Assembly: GCA_024220505.1 (NCBI GenBank)
Contig: JAKZZE010000017.1
Span: 496,001-560,000, forward strand
Length of the DNA stretch: 64,000 bases
Reading direction: 5' to 3'
DNA from: Rhizopus arrhizus
Lineage: Eukaryota; Mucoromycota; Mucoromycetes; Mucorales; Rhizopodaceae
How positions within the stretch are numbered: position 1 is the first letter of the stretch; the number at the start of each line of letters is the position of its first letter. The notes below the pieces were generated by a model. That model did not search any database. It saw nothing but the letters and a program-made list of their open reading frames with translations, and was not told the origin of the DNA. Shown here one piece after another: positions 44,204 through 57,673 of the stretch. A program made the position numbers and the translations under genes.

Positions 44204-46689
44204 ACTCCACTCTTTTTGTCTTGATTCAATCATGAGTCAACCTGATCCATGTCAAGTGTGTGACTTGACTATTTGAAATCGAATGCTTTTCCTAGTTTAC
44301 TCACCTGTTTTCCTCTTCAATCTGTCTCTTGTACGTCGAGGGTCATAAAGAATAAAAAGAGGGTTGTGAAGATATAAAATGAGAAGAATAGACGTGTGAC
44401 TTTTTTGAGTAGCCATCAAAGATCTCTCAATCACTCACACATCAAATCAATAGAACCACAAGACTTGAGGTGTGATCATCCATTTAGGTTTATGAATGCA
44501 CCGCTGTCTGTTTCTAATCTGAAGAAAATGATAAGGGATAAACGGATAGGATGAACAGGTCAAGTTAGTTTCATGGCTTGTGTTATCATACGAGCTGTGA
44601 TATGCCTGGTGTTTAGTGACATGATATTGATTAGATAAAATAAGAAAATGATGGGGATAGGATCACTCTAAAGATCGTATCTCTGACAAATGATTCTAAT
44701 CTCTCTTCATACTCACATTCAAAAGGAAAGAGAGGGTCAAGAGTGATAAATTCTTCATTGGGTAGGTACAGCAAGGACTCCTAGGAAGACTGAACATCAA
44801 ATGTTCTTTTTCAGATACATAAATCAGTAGGTCCCATCATTTACAAATAAGGTTACTTTTGCACGCACTCGTCCTAATGTGGATCATTTATCTCTCTTCA
44901 TCCTCAACCATCTCATCATGAAACCTTGGTGTCTGAAATAGAATGTCTGGCTCTATAATTTTCTCTTTCTTGCTCAAGACAGTGAAAAATCAATCCGAAT
45001 GATAAATGGTCTTAAAAACCACTGTGAATCATATCAGAGACCAAGATCATTCAAGAGAATGAAAAGAGTGTTGAGTACACCTCAACAATTGAAGTTTCTA
45101 TTGGGTAGAATCAAGTATAAAATGACTCGTTTGCCAGCAAAGGTTTAGATGTACCCTCTTTGAAAAAGTAAATTCGCATTTTTACAAACCTTATAGTACA
45201 GTGTAGATACTGCATTTATTCCTGAAAATAGTGTATGAAGCATGTCAGCAGTTAGCATTCAGTGTCGTCCATACAAAAACCATTGGGAAAACCCTGCAAG
45301 ATCTAGTCAAGTGGCCTACAAAAGTCAGTGTTCCATCCTGATTCATCACTCATCCTTTCAAATCCTCCCACTTTTTTTTTTTTTTTTTTTTTTGCTTTAA
45401 ACTGTCTCGGGTCGAGTCTTTTGGCAGGTAATTTCTCTGATTTCTTTATGGATAGAACATAGACGGTCAAGTTTTGCAGATTTATAATTTTTCCAAACCA
45501 GAAAAATCACTGTACAAGAAGCTTTCATTCGTTAAAAGCCAACACTTTTTAACGGTCTACTTCATCCTATGCTCTTGTTTGAAAGTAGGGTCTTTTCTTT
45601 TTTTATCTTTCTCTGTGATCCATTCCACATCATTTTCCCAAGTTAACATTGGCTTGATATCCAATTTTGAATTTATTTGACACGAAAAGGTCATTTTTCA
45701 ACTAGGAAGAATGGCCTTGATCTGATTCGTACTGAATTTATGCATTCTTCTTGGGACATTGGAACACCTTGTATGTTTCTGCCTGAATAAGGTTTGATTC
45801 ATACTTTTCATGTTTTATTTTAGGATTCTTGTCTTTCTATCATCTTTGCTAAATGCTTCAGAAAAGGGCCCAATCTTTATCATTCATGCCTATCCTTGAT
45901 ACACTATGTTCAATTGATACAGGCTTAAATAAGTCTCCTTTTTGATTCCTTTGTCTTTATTTTTAAGCTTGTTACAATAAAATAAAAAAAAAGGGAAAAT
46001 TCAGTATTCAAACAATTTATTGATAATTAAGTTGATAAAGAATACTTTATTAAAAACGTGTTAATGAGAGGACTCTTAATCCATAAAGTTGTCATACCAC
46101 AATGTAATACAATCATAAACTCACTCTGGCAACAATGCGCAGTGAATAATACATATCAGTGTGCATCAAGAGCTTTCAAAAAAGAAATATTGACAAAGTG
46201 AAAGGCAGGAATGAAAAAAAGGTGCTTGGTGATCTTCTTTAAACAAAGAGCGATGACACGAGTATGGATACAGTGAATGAAAACTAGGGAGTGATAAGAC
46301 TGTATTCCGACCAAGATAAGATGCAAAACTCTATGTCAACTCTTGTGTCCTTTTAAAACAAATTTCCTTCTCTCACCGGTTCAGTCACTGCCTTGATCAA
46401 TTTTATTTTGCAGTACCCGAGGGTCAAACAGCTCAGCCTGAAATAGAGACAGCTTTCTCTAAAAATATACAAACAGGGCCACCTGCTCAATTTCTTAAAG
46501 TGAACAGGGATTCAAAGTGTAGGTGATTGTTGTGGATGAACCAGGGACGATATTCATACCAAATTGTGTTTCATTCAAAAGAGAGATAACAAAATCATAA
46601 TCATATTGTTTGCATTAAATTATATATTTTTATTTTAATTTAAAAAAGAGTAATTAAAAAACTCATGTTCAGCTTTTGTTACACTAAAA

Positions 46690-46720
<31 letters not shown>

Positions 46721-46755
46721 CAGAAAAATAAAAAAAATTATGCTTTTTTCTTATT
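43425..46755. promoter_or_regulatory. 3.3-kb divergent intergenic region, GATA factor / adenylate cyclase
   Basis: No coding region is supported. The region holds a CT microsatellite (about 44,169-44,201), T runs (45,374-45,394 and 46,691-46,720, the latter just before the cyclase ATG) and a group of GATA-type sites at about 44,525-44,665 (TGATAAG, TTATCA, AGATAAA, GGATAG). It must contain both promoters. Its size in this otherwise compact block suggests extended regulation, a long 5' UTR or a non-coding transcript. Confidence 0.5.
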
Positions 46756-49700
46756 ATGAATATTCAATATCCTAGACATATGCATACACCCAGTTGGGAA
46801 CAATCAAATAATAACAGTGGAAAAAGAAAAGAGACTCAAACAGTATCCAACTCATTTCCTAATAACAGTAATAATAACCAACAACATGTTGATTCTTTTT
46901 TTAACCGAGTCTTTGGTCATCACTCATCTGAATCATCCCGAGGTAAGAAAATATCACTGCTTACTTGAAAGTATATGTGTGTGCTTATAGATTATATTAG
47001 CTGGATCACCTGTTCCACTACAGTCATCAACTGGACCATCTTCCTCGCGTCACGGTCGTAATTCGTCTACTGGAGCAATCTCTATCTCAGTGACTGCTCC
47101 TTATCACTCTACCACATCGAATCATATCAAAGAAGAATCCAACATGCCCAGAAGACGTTCACTGGACGGACAGACGACCGGCACAAAGAATCCAAAGCCG
47201 AAACCGACAACTTCAGCATCAACACGAGCAAGTCCTATACCCTCTGTTCGAGGCGTCAGGGCAAATCCGATACCATTTCCGAGAGGAGGGAGACAGATTG
47301 GTACAAACGATGATAATCTCACTGTCAGAAGGAGTAATTCGATCGAACGCAGTGGGCTCAAGCTAGAAGGTAGAAGCAAAAAGACTATTTTTTGGCCCTG
47401 AACGGAGTTTAAACTAACCATGCCCCTCTAGAACAAGCACCAAAGAAAAGACACTTTTTTAGGCTTGGTAAAAAGAAGAGTGAGTATGAATAGATTGAGG
47501 ATGATGGTGATGATAGCTCATGTATTGTTTATTAGATAATAATGCTACGTCATCTTCAGCAGCATCTATTATGACTAATTTAACCACTGGAACTGGATCA
47601 TCTGCTACTCTTACGAATACCATTGTCCCAGCACAACGTAAAAGATCAAATGATGTTGATAATAAAAATATACCAGACATTTCTTCAGCTTATGATGTAC
47701 AAAGAAATTATTATTTACAACAAAAAGATGAACGAAAGAGATCTGAAAGTAGAAGGGGAAGAATAGATTATGAAAAGGTAAAATATAAAAAGGAAAAGAG
47801 AGCTCGTGTTTAATATGCATATTTTCATATTTAGGAACATCTACTTCATTTAAAGTGTAAGTAAAAAAAAACCAAAACGCTGTGTTATCATGGTTGTACT
47901 CATTTCACTTTTTTTTTTTTTTTTGTAGTGGATCAAAATTTTGATACAATGGATGGTATCGTTAACCCTGAATATTACAAGACATTTTCTCCCGCTCCAC
48001 AATTAGTCATGGACAATGTAATGATTAAAACATTTAAAAAAGAGAAAAAAGGGAAATTTATCTTTTGTCTTGTAGGGATTTGATTTTGAATCTTGGGCAC
48101 CACCCGATAGTTGGGGTGTTCAACCTGCTTCTATTGCAGCAAATTTAGCTTTAGACGAAGATCAAACTGATTTTGATGACTATCAGATAAGCGTTCAAGA
48201 AAAGTGGGATATTCCAAAAAGAATGCAAGTAATACTTTTAACTAGACCTTTTATACTTATATTACATCTTTAGGCTAATATCAAAATCTATCGACCGGAT
48301 CAAACTTATAATACGCTTCATGTACCTTTGAATACAACAACACTTGACATCTTGAAGAAATTGGCAAATAAATTCTTTATGCCAGACATGAAAAAATATA
48401 ATTTGGTGATGAAGAGATATAATAATGGTAAGAAGGACTGAAAAAAAAAAAAAGAAAGGATTGTTTCTTATACGCTTTCTTTTTTTTTTCATGTAGAGCG
48501 TATACTGGGATTTAGTGAGCGTCCGGTACAGATCCAAAAGATGCTTCAAGAACAAATGGGTTATACAGATGATGACAAAATAGATGATATTAGTTATCTG
48601 ATTAGGTTCCAGTTGGTGCCTATCATAACACAACCACTACCATTAGAAGACAAAGAATTTGGCCAACATGTAGACCTTCAATCGCGTTCATTAGCAACTA
48701 TACCAATCTATTTATACAAGTATGCTTATTCCATCGTTTCCCTTGATATTTCCAAAAATTTGCATATAGAAGTACCCTTAGATTTCATCCAAATGTGTAC
48801 AGGATTAAAGCAACTCTGGCTAGCCAACAATGAATATCCAGTCTTGCCTCCTTCCACTCAATGTTTAGCCTCGCTTGAACATTTGAACATTTCCGGCAAC
48901 CGATTGCGAGATTTGGATCATGCCAAGCTCAATAAATTATCACAACTTCGTACTTTGCGTGCTATCAACAATCGACTTGAATCTATACCAGACTCCTTTG
49001 CAACCTGCTTTCAACACCTCACCTCTCTATTCATCTCCAACAATTCATTCACAAAGTTTCCTCTTGTTGTCTGTGAGATCACTTCTTTAGCCTATCTCGA
49101 CATCAGTTTTAACAAGATCCAAAGCTTTCCTGATGAAATTGGCCAGTTAACAAACCTGATTGGACTCTTTGCGATTGCCAACCGAATCACGGGCGGACTA
49201 CCCCCGACGTTGATGAACCTGACCAAGTTGCGAGAATTGGATATTCGTCAAAACCTCATTACTGATCTGGATGTTGTGCCACATTTGTCCAAGCTCGAGA
49301 TCCTTTTAGTAGACTATAATTCGACAAGTATTATTAATTTTGAAATCAAGAACCTCAAGCAACTCAAAATGTACAAGAACCATCTCACCCAATTTAACTT
49401 GACCAGTGCCACAGGAGGACACTGTCTGACTGAACTGAACCTGTCAAACTGTAAATTGTCCAGCTTACCTGAAAGTCTGTTCAACAACACGTTGGGTCTC
49501 GAGCGTCTGGTGTTGGACAGCAACACACTGAGCATGCTTCCTTCAAGTATCGGCGCGCTTCAAAAGCTAGTCAATCTATCGATCCAGAACAACTACCTCG
49601 AGAACTTGCCTAGCGAGATTGGTAAACTTTCAGAGCTCAAAACCTTGGATGCCCAAAAGAACAATTTGAAATCGTTACCCAAAGAGATCTGGCTCTGTGC

Positions 49701-52700
49701 CTCTCTCCAGACCCTCAACTGTTCCTCTAATCTCCTCGATTCCTTTCCTGAACCCTTCTCACCAGCCAATGCGCCACCCAAGACCATCCTTCATCCAGAG
49801 GATAACAGCAAGGGAGGAAACAGTGTGCTGAACATGCTTCCGACCACCTCACTTAATGCCGGTCAGGGTTCCATCAAACGCCTCGACTCTTCTTCCTCCT
49901 CTGCCAAAACCACGCCCCAAACCCCACTCGAGTCCTCCAACTCCTTCAACTTCAATCCTCCTAGTTTCTTTGAGAGCCCACGGAATCATCCCCCACCACT
50001 CTCACTCTCTTTGCAATTCCTTTTCCTCGGCGACAATCGATTGACAGACGACATCTGGCCTCCTCTCTCGCTCTTTTCCGAGCTGAGAACGCTCAATCTG
50101 TCCTTCAATGATCTCTATGAGGTACCACCCGGTGGGCTGTGTCACAAGTTGATTTATGAACTCTACCTCTCTGGTAATCACTTGACCTCTTTACCCGCAG
50201 ATGATATCGAAAAGCTTCAGTACCTTCGTGTCCTGGCCGTCAATGGAAACAAACTCCAGACCTTGCCTGCTGAAATCGGAAAGTTGCGAAAGTTGTTGGT
50301 TTTGGATGTTGGAAATAACGTGCTGAAATATAATATTGCCAATTGGCCCTACGATTGGAACTGGTAAAAAAAAAGAATATGTTTTTAGAAAAGAGAGACT
50401 GATTGTGTGTCATATAAAAGGAATTGGAATTTAGGTTTAAAGTATCTCAATCTGTCTGGTAACAAACGATTGGAAATCCAAAAGACACATCCAGATCCCA
50501 ACAATCCAAAAGAAAAGGATCTTTCTGATTTCAGTGCCTTGACACGACTTCGTATGTTGGGTTTGATGGATATCACCATCTTGGGTGTCTCTATTCCTGA
50601 AGAATTTCATGACCGTCGTGTCCGTACCTCACCATCCGAGGTCAACAGCATGTCTTATGGTGTCGCAGACTGGCTAGGTCCCTCAGACCACCTCTCGACT
50701 TGGGATCTCGTCATGCCTCGTTTCCGATCCAAGGAAGATGAATGTATCTTTGCGCTCTTTGATGGATCCAAGCATCCCATCGCAGGCTGTCAACTCACAA
50801 AGAAGCTGAATGACATGCTGACGACGCACTTTACCAAAGAACTGAGTCGTGTCATGAGCGAGGACACCATCGTCTCTGCCGTCCGACGGACCTTTTTGAG
50901 CCTTGAGCAATCCCTGGGCACATCTCCTCTGATCGACAAGGACTCGGGTGCGTCGGCGGTGATGTGCTATGTGTCGGGCACAAAACTCTATGTGGCCAAC
51001 GTCGGTGATTCCCTGGCGGTGATCTCTCGTAATAACGGCCAGGCCTCTGAAATCACCCAAAAGCACATTCCGCTCAATCCGAGCGAGGTCTCTCGTATTC
51101 GTGCCGCAGGTGGACATGTGTCCAATTCGGGTCTGCTCAACAATGAACTGAATGTGTCCAGAAGCTTTGGTCACTTTGATCTCGTGCCTGTCGTGAACTG
51201 TAACCCGTTTGTGTCGACGATCGATCTATCCGAGAATGACGAATTTGTGATCATGGCCACCAGAGGACTTTGGGACAAGATGACCTATCAAACCGCGGTG
51301 GACATTGCACGTACAGAAAAGGATGACTTGATGGCCGCAGCACAAAAGTTGCGTGATTTTGCTATTACTTACGGTGCGAATGATAATCTGATGGTCATGG
51401 TCATTGGCGTAGGTGATTTGTTTGATAAACGTGAAAAGCGGTTGAGAAAGAATAATTTGGGTGCCGGAAGAGCTGGACCGGATGGTGTGACTGAGGATGG
51501 ATTGTTGGTGAAGAGTAGTAAACGAAGAGGAAAAGAAGAAATCCCGGGTGATTCTGTAAGTCTCTTTTGATTTCACTCACAAAAAAACTCATACATGTAT
51601 CCATAGACATTAGCACGTCTGGAAAGAGAGGTAGCACCTCCTGTAAGTCAGCTGGCTTTAGTCTTCACAGACATCAAAAGCTCTACTCAATTCTGGGAAA
51701 CACAACCAGAGAATATGCGTGCGGCCATCAAGATCCACGATGCCATCATGCGTCGAACACTGCGAAGTGCAGGCGGTTATGAAGTAAAGACAGAAGGTGA
51801 TGCGTTCATGGTCTGTTTTAAAAACATTACAGCCGCCTTGTTGTGGTGTTTCACTGTTCAATTGCAACTGTTGGAAGCAGACTGGCCGGCTGGTATCATT
51901 GATACAGAAGAAGGTCGAGAGATTGAAAAGGATGGCGTCATGATCTATAAGGGTCTGTCGGTACGCATGGGCATTCACTGGGGTACACCGGTTTCTGAGC
52001 GTAATCCGATCACACAGCGTATGGATTACTTTGGTCCGGTCGTCAACAAGGCCAGTCGAATCTGTAACGCGGCAGATGGTGGACAGATCTGTGTGTCGTC
52101 AGATGTCATCGCTGCCTTGCGTAACTTCCCCAGCATGTTTAATGAGGACGCAGAATTCAGTGAAAGCTTGGATGGTGACGAGGGTTCGTTCCCTGTCAGC
52201 CGTGATTTACTACAACTCAAAAAACTTGGTTTTCACGTGGTCGAACTCGGTGAAAGACGTCTCAAGGGTCTGGAAACACCCGAGACACTCAGTTTGGTAT
52301 ACTCAAAGCAGCTTCTGGGACGTATTGAGATTGATAAAAGTCAAATGATGGCACCCGCCGTACAACCTTCTCTTGATACATCCTTATCACCCGAGAGTTC
52401 GAATGAGAACAATAACGTACCCGAGACATCAACTCTGAATGATGTCTCTTCAGGTTATTTAGTTGCTAAAACGGATGTCATGCCACGCAAGACGCTTCGA
52501 ACGATTGATCCCAACTTGGTCTGTGCTATGAATAATCTCGCTATCCGTTTGGAACGATTAACATCTGGTCATGTCTTGTCTCAAACAATGGCAGGAAGCA
52601 CTATTCTTGGTCGATATACTTATGAAAATTCTTTGGATGGTTCCAACGTTGACAGCGCAACCCATCTAAGCCTTGGATCAATGCTCGATAGACATCTTCG

Positions 52701-52961
52701 TGAAGAAGCAACAGATGAAGAACTTATGGTCATGATGGAAAATTGTGTGACAAGAGTAGAGGTAACAAGAGAATAATAGGAAGGCTTACAAGGTTGTACT
52801 TACACTTCTTGACTTAGAATGCTACATCCGCACTTTATTTACAAAAGATGGGACGATTTGCCAACGTATTAGAAAAATTAAGCGAAACGATTGAAGTAGA
52901 TCCTATGCATATAATGAAAGCTTTACAAATGTATGCTGAAGTAGTGTCAAATAATTTATAA
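46756..52961 (+). CDS. Fungal adenylate cyclase (RA-LRR-PP2C-like-cyclase)
   Basis: Twelve exons (46,756-46,942; 47,001-47,369; 47,432-47,479; 47,536-47,777; 47,835-47,856; 47,929-48,017; 48,076-48,228; 48,274-48,427; 48,497-50,363; 50,421-51,555; 51,607-52,761; 52,818-52,961) encode 1854 residues. Domains in order: a disordered Ser/Pro-rich head (~320 residues); a Ras-associating domain (NIKIYRPDQTYNTLHVPLNT); about twenty leucine-rich repeats (LxxLxxLxLxxN); a PP2C-like domain (YVANVGDSLAV); and a class III cyclase core (LVFTDIKSSTQFWE, KTEGDAFMVCF, RMGIHWGTP, DYFGPVVNKASRI, RLKGLE). It makes cAMP for PKA signalling and is presumably driven by Ras and/or G-alpha. The PP2C part reads ATRGLWD where active phosphatases have SDGLWD, so it is probably not a working phosphatase, as in other fungal cyclases. 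The C-terminal helix (ALYLQKMGRFANVLEKL) may be the CAP-binding site. Confidence 0.95.
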
Positions 52962-53097
52962 AATACCCTTTCCTTTCCTCTCCTTTCTTGTCATATAGTA
53001 ATGAGCAATAGTAATAATAGTAATATATTCATAATAATAATAATAATAAAAACATAAAAAAAAAAAGAAAATATAAAAAACTCGTTTAATCATTCGT

Positions 53098-54425
53098 TTA
53101 TAAGATGGGAATATAACTGTTAATTCTGTCCTTTTGATTTTGAGAAATACATTCAGCAATCCAAACAATGTTTCTGATCTCTTGTTCCTTTAACTTGATG
53201 TAAGCATAAAAGACACCATAATTGAATTGTTGTTGGAAGGCTTGTCTGTTCAAGAAGACTTCAGTTTCGAAAAATCTGTCTTCCAAGGTCTTGTTACTGG
53301 TCGTGGTATCAAAGAAAGATCTGTATTCCTATTAAATCATATGTTTCTCAGTAGACGTTATAAAATTCAAATATAAATTATTTTACGTGGAATATTTCAC
53401 AAACTGATTTAACTTGATCAATTTCATCAGCAATAGCCAAACGAGCATTACCTTCAGGATACAAGCGACCGATTGTTGGGAATAGCTTTCTACGGTCCTC
53501 TTTGGGTAATTCAGTACCAAAAGAATTGATTGTAATGTTGATCGTACGACGATCAGCTTCAAACTAAAGAAAAAGTTATTTAGTCAAATACCCCCAAATT
53601 CTCTCTGTGTTCTTACACGGAGAATGTCACCCATAACTTCAGCTGTAGGTCCACCAATATTTTGGCAAAATTGATAAAAGTCTTCGAGATAGGCTTTATA
53701 AAGCGTGTTTCTGATAATTTCAATGTTGAGTTCATCCAAATCGTGTGCACTAAGACAGTTGGCAAAGTAAGGGGCTTTAAAAAGAAAAGGGTGAGTAAAG
53801 AACGATTTGGGAAACAAAGAACTGCTTTTCACTGTACCTAAAGGAGTTTCAACAAGAACAGTGTTATATAACTCGGCAACGGTAGTAGCAACACATAAAG
53901 CAGGCATAGTATCAAATACACCAAGTGGATGGCATCGTTCAAGTAATTCATGAGTATCACGTTCATGAAGTGTACCCGTAATAATCAAAATGACATTATC
54001 AATCATATATTGGTATCTGCCTTTATAGTAAGTTTTCTATAGTCTGATGGAAAAGTAAAAAAGCTTACGTGATATAATCCAAAAACTTTGATAATGGTTG
54101 AACAGCGTTACTACGAATATATTGAAACTCGTCAACGAGACTTTGAGTTAATTTCTCGCTGATGGTAGAGGTAGCAATGGGGGAAGGCTCGTTTTGTAAG
54201 AGTGAACCATAGTCAGTAGCTCCCAGTTGAAGACGAAGATCTTTATAAAGACAGCATTCAATAATTACACTTGTTTTTATTTATATTTTGTTTTATTTTA
54301 CCTTCAAGAGTTTCACATTGCGTAAAATTTAAATACTGTGAAGAGTTCAAAATACCAGAGTAGTAGCCTCTCAAGATACCATCAACATACCCTTCATTCT
54401 CGTTAAATATAAGAGCACTTGCCAT
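53098..54425 (-). CDS. vma6: V-type proton ATPase subunit d (VMA6)
   Basis: Six exons (54,302-54,425; 54,069-54,240; 53,838-54,016; 53,617-53,774; 53,387-53,563; 53,098-53,328) encode 346 residues, the normal length of subunit d. Diagnostic blocks are [139 protein letters not shown] and the C-terminal [20 protein letters not shown] with [20 protein letters not shown]. The subunit joins the cytosolic stalk to the membrane ring of the vacuolar proton pump. The stop is 136 bases from that of the convergent adenylate cyclase. Confidence 0.95.
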
Positions 54426-57400
54426 TTTGATTTTAATTAAGGACGAAAGAAAAATAAGAATCTTGAAACACACTTCTGTCACATATCCCCCTTATTCGAC
54501 GGGCTTTGTTACTGTTTACACTCCGACATATACTTGGTGCCCTCTGCTGTAGGTCTTTTGGCAAAGGTCAAGCTTGATGTTACTATTGCGTAAATTTTAT
54601 TGTGAATAGTAAGAACCTTTCCTAATCTTTATAATCGTACTATATTTGTAATTATTGACGTTTATTGTATGAATACATTGATCAAATTAATATTATCAGA
54701 TGAACGTCACTCATAATAAATAAGAATAATGCTTTACTAAAGATTTTGGCTGTAAGACGCTTTATTTAAATAAAAAAAAATAAAAAAATCAACAAGCCAA
54801 TCGAGAAGGTAGTAGCTTGATATGCTTAGTTCATCGTCTATCTGGTGGACAAGGTATAGGTTCAGGTTTGGGTGGTCTGTAAGGTTCGTTTATCATGGTT
54901 TCTTGATAAAGAGACTGATGTTTGAGTCAAGAAGTATTTATATAAATTTTAAAATGTTGTTAATTGTAATAAATAGCATGTCAACATCAAGTTTTATAAA
55001 TTGAAACAAAGAACGCACTTTTCTTTGTATCTTTGTTGAATGAATGAAAACTTTTTTCTGAAATTCAATAAAGGATTATTGCATTTTATCATGCTTAGAA
55101 CTCGTGCTGACAACATTTAAAGATAATAAAAAAACCATTTTTCACCACAGACAGTATAAAACATAATAGGTCTGGTCATTTGATAGTCTTGTAAACTATA
55201 AGAAATTACAAGATGGGCTCCTTATTTCTTTTACAAGCTCAAATCAATGACACGCTCATTTTCTTTATTTCTATATCACATAATATTTATAAAGACAATA
55301 GCCACTGACAATAAACTGGAACTTGTATAAATATACTGAATATTTTTTATACCTCATTTTTCATAAAGTCAAGAAAATGGATTGTAAATGTGAACCATCT
55401 GAACCAGTACCTAATCGCCCTTCATCACTACCAGCAATAAGGAGAAGTAGAGCAGGGAAACAAGTGCCAAAGTTTTTCAATGAAGTTTAATTGTATAAAT
55501 AAAATTGCTCTTCCTTTCTATTTCTTTACTTGATAAAGATATTGTATTAAATTCTATTTGCTTAACATTGCTTTTTTTTTCTTGATCACCGATTTAACAT
55601 GGTCAAGTTACTTACTATACGTACTCTGAATACTTTTTTTTTTTTATAAATTTTCTGCTTTGCCTATAATATCTTGTTTCTGTAAATTATGCTACTTTCA
55701 TTGATATTTTCTCTCAGTTAGTATTATGCAACTCACGAAATTTTTTATGCTCAAATTCAACAAAAATAAATGTTAATGATTATGCCAAAGCCTTTTTGTT
55801 CATCGGATTTTGCTTATTTGACATCTTTTAGGCTGATAGTAATAATTATAATGAACTTCAGAGCATACATTAGAGAGATCAGAATAGCAAATGTACTGAT
55901 ACAGCATTAGAGATGAGCAAATTGCAGGTATTTTTTTGATTTCAAAATCAAATAATCGTTTTTGCTGAAATAAATAGTGTGAGAAAAATGGTAAAAGCAA
56001 ATTGGTTTGTCTTTATTGAATTTCTCGACTAAAAGTATAATGTGGCCATTTGTAAAATAAAATTCGCTGTCAATAGTTAGGCTGCTACAAGTCCTTTTTT
56101 TCCATTCTATTATTTGAATGCATCATATATTGCTTAATGTATCTCCAAGGCATGTATCGTATAACTCTTTAAACCACTAATTTCATGGTTTTTATCCTAA
56201 GGCATTTTAACTACAATGCTGCTCGAATATTTTAAAATGCCAAGGTATTACTTGAAAACAAGTCAGCTAATAACGTCAGATTATGCCAGTTTTTGTGTAT
56301 TCCGTAATTCGCAAGGATCTTCTTTGTTTTTGTATAATTGTCCTTATGATCAGAGAATGCTGTTGTAGTACTATTTTGTGTCTAGTTGATTTAATTACTG
56401 AATAAGACATCCACCATTATTATAGACCAATAAAACTTATAAAATCTTTTTCGTTTGCACTGGCAATAGAAAATATTATGCCTAAAATGCTCTCAGTTTT
56501 CTCACTTTCAGAAAAAAGAAAAGCAAACATAAACGATAGATTTACTCTCTTACCAATTTAGTCAATCTCTTCGCCCTGATACTCCGTATTCTCACAACAC
56601 TAGTCCTTACCCGGCTCCTCCAAGAATATAGGAGCTGGATCTCAAGTCGTCCTTATCACAAACCTTTTTTTTTTGTTATTCGCACTTTTATTTCTTATTT
56701 TTTTTACAATCAATCATAAAGCCCTTTTTTTTTTTTAAAAAAAAAAAGTGATTTGCTCAAATTCATTTGAAGCATTTCATTTTAGCTATGTTTTACAAAG
56801 CTAACATAAACATCATGCGTAATGTTACAATTACCACATAAAAATAAAGTTCTAACATCAAGAGTTTATCATTATGTGTAACTGATCAATTATTTCTAAT
56901 TTGAATTTTGTAATAATCATAATGCTTAGCATTATGCTTTACATTGGTTTATGCATATACTCGAACAAACGTGTTAGCTGTTTGCATTGAAATTACGTTC
57001 CAAAAAATCATTACAACCTTCTTTTTGAGTGAATTCATTTCATTTTGCTTTGCGTTTCTCGTAGTTTGCCTATTATGCTATTCTATCTGTTTTCCCATGC
57101 TACAACGGTTACAAGCGGACCTCTGTATGTGTCTTTATATGTCATTTACTAGAATAGGTATTTTTGTCTCAAAATAGTATATCATAAAGTATTCAAGCAT
57201 TTTCTAGAAAATTTTATTCGCAATGTGTATTAGCAAAGATGTATATGTTCATATCTTCACTTTAAGTCATGACATTTACACATAGCAATATGGTTTAGAC
57301 GCGTCAAAGCTATGTTTTGATATTTAATATAAGGTTATCCTATTATTTTTCTTTGTCATTCCATTAAATGTATGATTGATCATACCTATGTACCATGTAA

Positions 57401-57550
57401 CAAGCTAATATCATTCTATAAGCTATGATTTAGAAACACAAGCTTTATTTTTTTGGACCGTCGTACTATCCTTCATTTGTGATCAACTTTTGATATAAAA
57501 AGGGGTAAAAAAGAGGAAGACCAGCTCAATATTAATTCAAATACTTTAGT
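54426..57550. other. AT-rich stretch, no conserved gene
   Basis: Apart from the possible 37-residue ORF at 55,377-55,490, I find nothing coding. A short Pro-rich minus-strand frame near 54,827-54,892 (MINEPYRPPKPEPIP...) is only 21 codons with no partner exon. A T10A10 junction is present near 56,727-56,747. Confidence 0.45.
55377..55490 (+). CDS. Possible 37-residue ORF
   Basis: The frame MDCKCEPSEPVPNRPSSLPA continues IRRSRAGKQVPKFFNEV and stops. A TATAAATA sequence lies about 50 bases upstream and AATAAAA follows within ten bases of the stop, so it has the outline of a tiny transcription unit. It has a CxC pair, is Pro- and Arg-rich, and lacks a signal peptide. No homology is recognised; chance cannot be excluded. 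Confidence 0.3.
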   Translation: MDCKCEPSEPVPNRPSSLPAIRRSRAGKQVPKFFNEV

Positions 57551-57673
57551 ATGAAGTTCCAAATCATCATTGTCGCTGTTATCGCTGTTCTCTCAACCCT
57601 TGTTACTGCCAGCCCTGCTCCCAAGGACAATCCATGTGGTAGTGAATGCCGCAGACCAAACTGCTGTATGTAA
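57551..57673 (+). CDS. Small secreted cysteine-rich peptide (40 residues)
   Basis: The ATG at 57,551 opens a textbook signal peptide (MKFQIIIVAVIAVLSTLVTA) with a likely cleavage after Ala20. The mature part is SPAPKDNPCGSECRRPNCCM, 20 residues with four cysteines (C29, C33, C38, C39), enough for two disulfides. A TATAAAAAGG box sits about 55 bases upstream, and an AATAAATA polyadenylation-type signal about 70 bases downstream. It could be an antimicrobial, signalling or surface peptide. Too short for family assignment by eye. A GTAAAT at the stop could be a splice donor, but no acceptor follows nearby, so a single exon is preferred. Confidence 0.6.
   Translation: MKFQIIIVAVIAVLSTLVTASPAPKDNPCGSECRRPNCCM

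Noticed and set aside
50683..51174. 163-codon minus-strand open frame
   Set aside because: Antisense shadow of the adenylate cyclase PP2C-like exon.
54827..54892. 21-codon Pro-rich minus-strand frame
   Set aside because: In-frame stop just upstream and no plausible partner exon.
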